Shown here: positions 56,318 to 64,000 of the stretch, piece after piece
Layout: each line of letters opens with the position of its first letter
How positions within the stretch are numbered: the stretch's first letter is position 1
Source of the DNA: Puccinellia tenuiflora
Lineage: Eukaryota; Streptophyta; Magnoliopsida; Poales; Poaceae
DNA: 64,000 bases
Assembly: GCA_012064385.1 (NCBI GenBank)
Contig: QRDG01002501.1
Location: 8,933-72,932 of the forward strand
Direction: 5' to 3'
Position numbers and translations under genes: made by a program
Notes under the pieces: model-generated
Told to the model about the DNA's origin: nothing
Databases searched by the model: none
What the model saw: only the letters and a program-made list of their open reading frames with translations

Positions 56318-59149
56318 TATGTCTAAAGCACCACACGACATACAACGCGTCGATAAGACAGAACACACGACACACAGCAGGACACTCAAGCGCAGCCTTC
56401 GATGCTACAGAAGTGCGCACCAAACACATCACACCGAACCAATATGCATGTCATGCATGATCAGATTCGACAACCTCGTCGACACCAGAGAGGGACGGCA
56501 TGCCTGGAGGGCGGCGAACATATGCCACTCCGACTGAGAGAAATGACCAATAGGGATCATCTGGAGCTCCTCTCATGTGGAGAGTGCTCCACCGTTGCTA
56601 TTGACCACCTCCACGAGCCACAAGTCCCTCTGGCCGGATTCACCTCCAAGACGATGCCCCCAACAGGGAACACGATGTCGAGTATAGCTAATAGCATCGC
56701 CATCGTCCAACCCGGGACACCAGGTCTAGGGTTTCATCCGGAGCATGTCGGGGAGAAAGGTGAGAACTGCAACATCGACACCTCAAACAAGGGAAAGACG
56801 CCCATAGCTAGGCGACGCTGTCGACGACTCCAGCCATAGTCAAAGTACGGATTTCCCAGGTAGCCTCACCCACCCAATCTCAAGAGCCAGTTAGCCCACC
56901 AGGCCACGCCACGCGTGGAATCACGCCCATCGACCGTGCATCACCCCCTCACCCTGAAGCACCTGCCTCCACTGTCGCTCATGTTGGTCCCTGTCGGCGC
57001 TGCACCTGCTACCAGGGCCACCGCTAGACTCTGTCGGCAAACGGAGCCGCACCATATGAAGCAAAGGCCACAAACAATGTCGATGACAGCCAAGACGCAA
57101 CAAAGCAATGCAACACAGGCCCTCCACATGCACACCGCCATCACCCACACTACCTTCCCTCCTCCTCCATAGCCCAGCCAAGTTGGCCACCTCTACGTCG
57201 CCTAGGTGGCGACTGCGAGAGCCACTCATTTTGTAGTGTGTACTAGCCGGCAAAAGTCTTGAGGGGCGTTATTCTCAAACATCTTTATCCATTGTATTAG
57301 CCTTTTTTCCCCTCTTCTTAGGTCTGATCTAAATCTAAAAAAAAAAAGAACTCTCGTGGTTGGTCAAATGAGGTCAACATTTGCTTCCAGTTCGAATTAA
57401 AATGGTTGGCATAAATTTCTCTTGCAATAGTAAGCAAAACTAATTAAATGGTTAGCCCCTTTTCTCTATATGAAATAATCATATGTTTGTATATGCTAAT
57501 TAAACAACAAAAGGGAATGTTATGTTTTCATGCGTCGTTCTCCAACATCAAAATTCTAGTATTTTGGAAGAGAGATAGTATGAACTACTTCGTGGCCCCT
57601 TAACACATGATCGCGCACTCTCGGTTCATCCCACATCACCCTTCGTGATCGCCAACATTCAAACATACTTGCGGATCGGACGATGCAGGGCACAGTGATA
57701 TCGTAAGACATGATATTGAAGTGCACGCGGAAGGTTTTCCATTTTAGAATGGTGCGATGTGGAATGCTCGAGTCATCTGCACCGGGTCAGGCATCGTGTG
57801 TGCCATCAGGTACTCCTCTATTTACGAAGAATAAATATAAAGTACTATAATTTCTAAGAGTTGACATGGTAAGTTGAATCACGGTCTGTGTACATGCACG
57901 TGGAAATAGGTTGTTACTTGTTAGTTACTACAAAAGGGGGAAAGTCCGGTGTGTCGTTGCATGCATGGTATACTGCCTAGCTTGGTGCTCAAGGCGTAGC
58001 CGACATCGTCCAAAATGTGCACACGGAATTCTAATGCCCCATTAACATCATTCACCATATATAACCTGGCGTGGATTGGGGAAGAAGCAAAGAAGATCAC
58101 AATTAAGAAACTACTAACGACAACTTCCAAATATTAGCAAGAAATCGCTGCATTCACTATGTATCCTCCTCTAACAATATACTATAAACATAGATGTGAT
58201 TCGTAAACGGATGATATTTTATTAGTCGTGTTTAATGTGTGAATTTTTGGTTCAGTGCCAAGATTGGCTATATAGACCAAAGGCAAGCATGCTATTGGCT
58301 ACCATAGAAAGCTACACCTGGCACTCGGACTTCTATCCAAGCAAAATTTCTCATGTTAGTAGGTGTTTCATTGTCAAGCCTCACCATCAGGCTAGACTTG
58401 GTCTAAAATTGCAATCTTCTACTCTAGCTTTTAGATGCATATCTTCAATATCAAGAAACTGCACGGTCAGCGATGTACTCACTGTGAACACTGACTCCAT
58501 TCACACTTATGTCTGTAAAGTGTTGCTAAGATCAATAAAATCCTTTTATTGTTCAAAAAAATGGTACTCCGATGTTTGACACCGGTCACTACTAGTGGAG
58601 AAGGGTATACTGGCTACTACGATCGTTGGCCCCGAAATATTTGCACCAATATCAATCCGCACTCCACCTTTGAGTGTTTTTTTATAAAAAGTTTCGTCGA
58701 GGTTTCACACGTGTGTCAAAATGGGCATAACAAACAAAAGTTTCATCAAGGTCAAATTATTTTTTTACGAGGTTTCACAAACATATAATTTTACAATTTT
58801 TCACATGGATTCACTGAAAAGTGAAACATATTTTGTATTTGAACTAAAAAATGTGACAGATCCCCTCTAGTCATTTCTTCTGGATAGTGCAATCAGGTGA
58901 ACTAGTTGAACATGGTTGGCTGCGCCTTCATGTATTACTGAGCTTGAAGTGAGAAATTATTAACACATTATCTTCTACACCCGTCGTCCATGACATGAAT
59001 GCACGACATGCTTTACTTTTCACAAACTTAAATACACATTTAACTATAATTTTATTATAATATGCCAAAATAGCTGTAAAAATGATATTTACAAAACAAA
59101 CCTAATATCAATAAATATATTTGGATTTTCATCGATATGGTTGTACACA
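56318..59149. other. Intergenic DNA with retroposon-like tails
   Basis: No supported gene. A run of 11 A bases at about 57340-57350 follows GATCTAAATCT, and an A7 at about 58554 follows CAATAAAATCCTTTTATTG. Both look like 3' tails of reverse-transcribed insertions or old transcripts. The ORFs at 56400-57170 have no recognisable family. Confidence 0.45.
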
Positions 59150-59151
59150 TA

Positions 59152-59257
59152 CTCCCTCCGTCCGGAAATAATTGTCGCTAAAACGGATGTATCAAGACGT
59201 AAAAAAATACGTCTAGATACATCCGTTTTAGCGACACTTATTTCCGGACGGAGGGAG
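59152..59257. mobile_element. Short Stowaway MITE, near-perfect hairpin (106 bp)
   Basis: CTCCCTCCGTCCGGAAATAA pairs with its complement at the right end. The arms continue through GTCGCTAAAACGGATGTAT to a central TAGACGTA-type loop. TA duplicates lie at 59150-59151 and 59258-59259. Almost the whole element is a single inverted repeat, as in the Thalos-like Stowaways of Triticeae. Confidence 0.93.
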
Positions 59258-59504
59258 TATTTGTGATCGAAGATCTAAAATGGTAATTACACAGACATCT
59301 ATGCATTTTATATTTCCTATCGAAAATTTAATCTGGTAAGAAAATTATATTCCTTTTATTTTTTCAATGATACATCTCGCGAGGTGTATCATTTTCATAC
59401 GAAGAGGCCAAAAGACCGAGTTACAACACGATTTTACAGACTCCAACCTCGCACCCACCAAAATAATCAGACGACCATCATTGGTTGCAATTCACCCAAG
59501 ATTT

Positions 59505-59525
59505 GGGGGGGGGGGGGGGGGGGGG
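59505..59525 (+). repeat. G homopolymer (21 bases)
   Basis: An uninterrupted G run followed by AGAGGGGGG. The exact length may be uncertain in the assembly. Confidence 0.85.
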
Positions 59526-60474
59526 AGAGGGGGGGATATGTTGGAGCACATGAAGTTTGTCTCTTTGATTTATATTATTTTGAAGTGCAAGAAAAATAAA
59601 TCGAATGGTGTTTGAAACAACAAAAATACTTGGAGGTATAAGGAAGATAAACAATATACATGGTGTGTATCTTAAAAGGTGCATTAAGGTGTTGGGGTCA
59701 ACAATGCATGACTGCGAGTGGGTGACGTCAATGGGCACGGGGCTAATGCCCCATGTGTCATGCACCTAATGGAAGCTACCAACGGCAATAATGTCGTCTT
59801 ATTTATCTCTCCGGCGCAGCCAAATACCAGCCTCAAAACAAAATAACGTAAAATGACTTTTTTTTTTTGGTTCGCATAAAGCCTAGAAAGGCCTGTACTA
59901 ATAATCGCATAAAATAATCCACTTATTTCTGTCCGTATTCACATGCAAAGTAGTGGCTGGTCCGAAGGGGTCGAAATCAACAAGCGGATGGAGGAGAGGG
60001 AAAGTTGAGACGTGAAAAGAAGTGGTCGGAGCTGCATATCCAGTTCTGCATCGGGTGAGCGAGAGGATAGACAAGTTTTGTCAGGTTTTGAAAACACTTT
60101 TTGAGATTTTTTTTCAATCCAGAAAGGATGATTCATGAGTCGGATCCCGTGCACCACCTCATCTTTTTGATTTTTCTAGGTGAGTTGATACGTCACGTCG
60201 ATCAGCATGGAGATGAGCCTAAATTACAAGTGATGCCACTTGCATTTGCTAATTAGCATATGCTTACAGACGTCCTTGTACTGGTACAGTTTTGCCCCTG
60301 CTTTCGCAAGTCGAGACTGTTCGGATGTGGGGTCCCAGCGCGGGAGAGGCTTCGCCGCTGTACACCTGGCAAGTGAGCCAGTCTTTCAGAAATACCATTT
60401 ATACCCCTCTGTTCTGTTGCACGTATTGACTTTTGTCGCGTGAGCACGCGGAGTTCTTCAAAACAGAATGAATC
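59526..60474. other. Intergenic DNA
   Basis: No gene recognised. A T10 run at about 59857-59868 starts a possible minus-strand retroposon tail. Confidence 0.45.
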
Positions 60475-60652
60475 TTGTGAAGGGGCGGAGCTAGAACTGG
60501 GGAGACGGGTGCACGGTGGTGCCCCAACTGTAAAAATATCTTATTTTAGGGGTGTCCAGATGGTGAAAAAAAGTTGATTTATAAAGAATATGATTTTTTA
60601 TCGGGGTCCTGTGCACCCCCAGGGCTACACATAGATCCGCCCCTGTTGTGAA
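60475..60652. mobile_element. hAT-type MITE, second and older copy
   Basis: The core 60482-60645 begins GGGGCGGAGCTAG and ends TAGATCCGCCCCTG, with inverted ends of the same CAGGGGCGG type as the element at 56153. TTGTGAA repeats on both sides (60475-60481 and 60646-60652). Counting the adjacent base (C against G) gives a 7-of-8 duplication, so it is older than the first copy. Confidence 0.75.
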
Positions 60653-62762
60653 CCATCCCGCCGAATATTATAAGCGTACTCAAGCCGAATCAAAATATTC
60701 GAAAGTTCCAGTGACAATAAGCGTACACAACCTGAAAAACCCTGCATGAGGTTTACGCGTCATGGTTGTTGCTGTACTGGCTATCCACGTGTGTGCAGAT
60801 ACTTCAAAATGTAAAATTCAGGGAAACGTCGCCGAGGATCAAGGTGTAGAGAACCGAGAATCGACCATGGTTGGATGACTGGTGGAGTGGTTGTGTTTTC
60901 AACAAGGGGTAAACCCCCCAAGTTTGACATTTTTTGTCGACTGGTTACTTATTAACCACCGATTATTCTTTCGCTTGGAGACGATGTTACTGCCGAGAGC
61001 AATGCTATGTGGTGGATTCATCAACATGAAAGCTTTTTTATTTTGTTGTATTTCAAAAAATCTATGGGAAAAATCAATTACGAAAGTACTATGTTTATGG
61101 AGCATATTCATGTGCATATGATGACCATAGTGTAGTAGTATGTGTTGTTGTCCTCCAACCCTCCGTCGCGAGTCGCGTCCTCATCAGGTGCCAGTGCAAA
61201 GTCCATGAGGTCTTGTATGATGGTGGTCATGTACCATGGCTAGACCGACTATGCTTCAAGCCGAATCAGGTTAGGAAAGATTGGTTGGGGTTTGGATTTT
61301 CCTTTGATTTGATATCGAGGAAGGCTTAAAACTAGATCGAACATAGTGTTCAAGATATTACCCCGACGAAGAGCTATAAGTACATGGTCTCATCTCTTAT
61401 GGTGAGCTGCTATTCTAGTCTGCAAAGTAGGATTCACACGTATGATGGAGCCGCATCGGATGTAGGGATGAAGAGTCACCTCATTTCCATTCGGTCGTTT
61501 GTCGCCTTGATAATGGTGAAGACAGGGATAGACGAAGGCAAGATGCACATTAAGCTCCAAGGATCTGTTTGTATATTTAACCTTTGCAGGGCTATTTGTG
61601 TAGCTAAGACGTGTGTCATTGTGGGACTATTGTGCTGGGTTGTACATATTTTTATTGCCTCTCTTAGTGCCCATTGAAACTCGCTGATCTTTTCTCAAAA
61701 AAAGAAAAGAGAAGGCAAAACTCACATAACCACCACCATTCCATCATTGAAATGTGTAAAGTTTGAAATCAGCCACAGATGGGTAGTTATTGCAGTTGCA
61801 GGTGATTCATGGTTATAACTCTAGCTGGAGGTCAAATTGGCGCATAATTTCAATGGAAGACGATGCCCTTAAGGTCTTAACGATATCAAAGCGTACATGG
61901 TGAGATCATCGACGTTGAAGCTCTACGAGCTTTTATGTCGTACTCGGTATCTATATAAATGTGTGAATATGATGTTGTGGGTGTAGTACACCAACATAGT
62001 GGTATAAACAATATCAGTATGCTAGACGATTTCATTTTAGTGCATATTTTCTTGAAAAATCACTTTGGCTCGTGATATTTTTTTAAATATGTATATATAT
62101 ACAATTATTACTTTATTTTTTCAAATTTTTGTTGCTGATGTAGCCAATGGTATATCCCACAAACATCTAAAATATTAACTTCAAATACATTGTATTCTAA
62201 GGTAGTAAGCTACACAAAAACAATAAAACCTGATAAAATTTGGATATTAAAAATATAAACATACTCAGATCCACACTTTTATCATTTTTATATAGTTCGG
62301 ATTACAAACTATTTTAAGTTGATTTTTTACACGTTGATGGGTACAACCATTAGCTACATCCAATTTTTTTAATAATTTTTTTAGGACCCATAAATATTTT
62401 ATTCATTTTTTAAAATAACATGATTTACTGGGGCTCGGAGCCGAGAGCACGAAATCTCCACTCGTAAACTAAAAAAAGAGCACTAAAGTGACCTAACACT
62501 AACAGAAACAGAAAACCGTCTACACCCTAGAGTACGGTACACGCCGCATTAGTGTCCCGTGGTATATTCCGCCCGACGACATTTCTTCTCGCGCAAGACC
62601 AGGACGAAATGGCAGAGCCGTAAATAGGCCGAAACCCGGATGCCCCTCGTGGGAAGCCCACGAACCTTCCCACCTCTTCTCCCCCTCGTGGCAGCCGTCC
62701 CTCTCTGTCGCCGCCGTCAAACCCACACCGCGCCTAACGGCGGCGCGCGATCGCTAATCCGA
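60653..62762. other. Intergenic DNA upstream of the PFK gene
   Basis: No supported gene. An ORF at 61384-61677 is unrecognised. From 62000 to 62450 the sequence is very AT-rich. The last 250 bases are GC-rich proximal promoter. Confidence 0.45.
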
Positions 62763-62770
62763 TATATAAA
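62763..62770 (+). promoter_or_regulatory. TATA box of the PFK gene (TATATAAA)
   Basis: TATATAAA 157 bases before the ATG, in a GC-rich promoter. It is followed by a CT- and CA-rich leader with a (CA)n run at about 62799-62813. Confidence 0.75.
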
Positions 62771-62926
62771 CTCCTCCGCAGCTCCCCTTCCCCCACACCA
62801 CACACACACACACCAAGAAGATCACTGCCAGATTACCCGGCTTCCCAGCTAAGCTCTCCTGTAATCGCCAAACCTGTTTCTTTTTCTTTTGCTGCCTTGT
62901 GCTTACCGACGGGGTCCCTCCCTGCC

Positions 62927-64000
62927 ATGGAGTCCGTCGGCGTCGCCCCTGCCCCCGCGGCGGCGGCGGTGGCGGAGCAGCATAAGGTGAAGTTTCTCGA
63001 CCAGAAGCTGGAGCCCCTGGCCGCCACCGCCCCCGCCGCCGCCGCGAAGGCGCCGGCGTCGGCGTGCAAGTGGGCGATGAAGAAGAAGCTCGTCGGCGGC
63101 GACGCCGGGTACGTGCTCGAGGACGTGCCCCACCTCACGGACTACCTCCCCGAGCTCCCGGTGCGTGCTCCTTGCTGCCTCGCGTTTCGATAGGTTGCTC
63201 TTCTCCTGATCGGGGTTGAAACCTGGAACTGTAAAGTTCTGATGCTTTTTGGCGTTTTTTTTCGCGCCGTTATGGAGATTTGCGGCATCTGTTGTTCCGT
63301 AATTTTTCTCAGGAATTCCCAGTACCAGTTTGGATTCGAGGAGGAACTGATCATCATGCAGTTCAGCTCCTCCGATGATTTTTGAAACACAGGGGAAAAT
63401 AGATCAGTGGCTTCAGTAATTTCTCTTTTCAAACATAGGGAAACCGAACGATTCCCAGATAAAACTGAAAATATTAGTTTTCCATGGGCGATTCTGCGAT
63501 TCTCTTGCCTGATTCCCACAGTACCGTTGAATCAATTGCTCACCTGTTGCTTACTGTTGCTGATCTGCAGACGTACCCGAATCCCCTGCAAGACAACCCG
63601 GCGTACTCGGTCGTCAAGTAAGAATTCCCCACCCACCTTCCTTGCCTGCCTGCAGAGTTCAGTTCCTTCCAGACACGTATGTTTAGCAGACCTGACCTTT
63701 CTTCCACGTGTTGTTCTCCCAGGCAGTACTTCGTCAACACGGACGACACCGTCACGCAGAAGGTGAGATTTTGATTTTTTTTTCTCTGTTTTGGTAAAAC
63801 AGAATGCCATGACCGTCGCAGGGTAATCAGCTGGGTGCTAAAACTCTATTGATTTCGCAGATTGTTGTTCATAAGACCAGTGCGAGGGGCACCCACTTCC
63901 GGCGTGCTGGGCCGCGGCAGAGGGTCTACTTCCAGTCCGGTGAGGTGAACGCGGCCATCGTCACCTGCGGCGGCCTCTGTCCCGGGCTGAACACCGTGAT
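62927..64000 (+). CDS. PFK: ATP-dependent 6-phosphofructokinase, N-terminal exons (runs off window)
   Basis: Exons 62927-63160, 63571-63617, 63723-63762 and 63861 onward join in phase with GT-AG introns. The N-terminus is Ala-rich (MESVGVAPAPAAAA), with no clear plastid transit signal. The plant PFK signature follows: GYVLEDVPHLTDYLPELP (residues 61-78), [28 protein letters not shown] and HFRRAGPRQRVYF. The glycine-rich start of the nucleotide-binding fold, VTCGGLCPGLNTVI, is reached at the window edge. The enzyme phosphorylates fructose 6-phosphate with ATP in glycolysis. The text fits the cytosolic PFK3-like group of plants. The ATG at 62927 is in CCATGG context and is the first after the TATA box. 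Catalytic residues lie beyond the window. Confidence 0.93.

Noticed and set aside
1..64000. tRNA, rRNA and endogenous pararetrovirus sequences
   Set aside because: No tRNA cloverleaf, rRNA block or pararetroviral coat or movement-protein motif was noticed on either strand. A tRNAscan or repeat-library search would be decisive but was not possible.

Overview
This is a window of a large grass nuclear genome, almost certainly Triticeae (wheat, Aegilops, barley or rye). The evidence is a BARE/Angela-type Copia LTR, Stowaway elements with CTCCCTCCGT ends, CACTA elements nested with Gypsy elements, and intron-rich plant genes lying as islands among transposons. No bacterial or organellar features were seen.

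Layout. 1-20264 is one large CACTA (En/Spm) element that runs off the left edge. Its transposase genes lie on the minus strand and are broken. A 1,880-bp Copia solo LTR (3517-5396, TSD CTAGC) and a complete 13.8-kb Gypsy element of Tat type (6222-20018, TSD ACCCT) have inserted into it. The Gypsy gag-pol is one reading frame with six in-frame stops. Between pol and the 3' LTR it carries a tandem array and two intron-bearing antisense genes. 22673-27576 is a six-exon NAC transcription factor gene of the NAC075/SND2 clade on the minus strand. 28.8-33.8 kb is a duplicated repeat unit (A-B-A'-B') with a small gag-only LTR element (30782-32717) inserted in the second copy. One terminus of another CACTA element is at 34528.

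39505-44398 is a complete 13-exon gene for a mitochondrial processing peptidase alpha-subunit-like protein on the plus strand (505 aa). 46908-51693 is an intact Copia element with two identical 140-bp LTRs and a 1,462-codon open polyprotein. 52939-55709 is a non-autonomous CACTA element with TSD CCC that holds 3.3 copies of a 354-bp tandem repeat. Stowaway and hAT-type MITEs follow. The first exons of an ATP-dependent 6-phosphofructokinase gene start at 62927 and run off the right edge.

The three host genes (NAC factor, MPP-alpha-like, PFK) are functionally unrelated and appear to be independently controlled. Everything else is transposon or unassigned intergenic DNA. The most interesting points are the paired antisense genes and polypurine-tract-like array in the Gypsy element, the apparently fresh Copia insertion, the ORF-preserving 354-bp repeat, and an upstream ORF that overlaps the NAC start codon.
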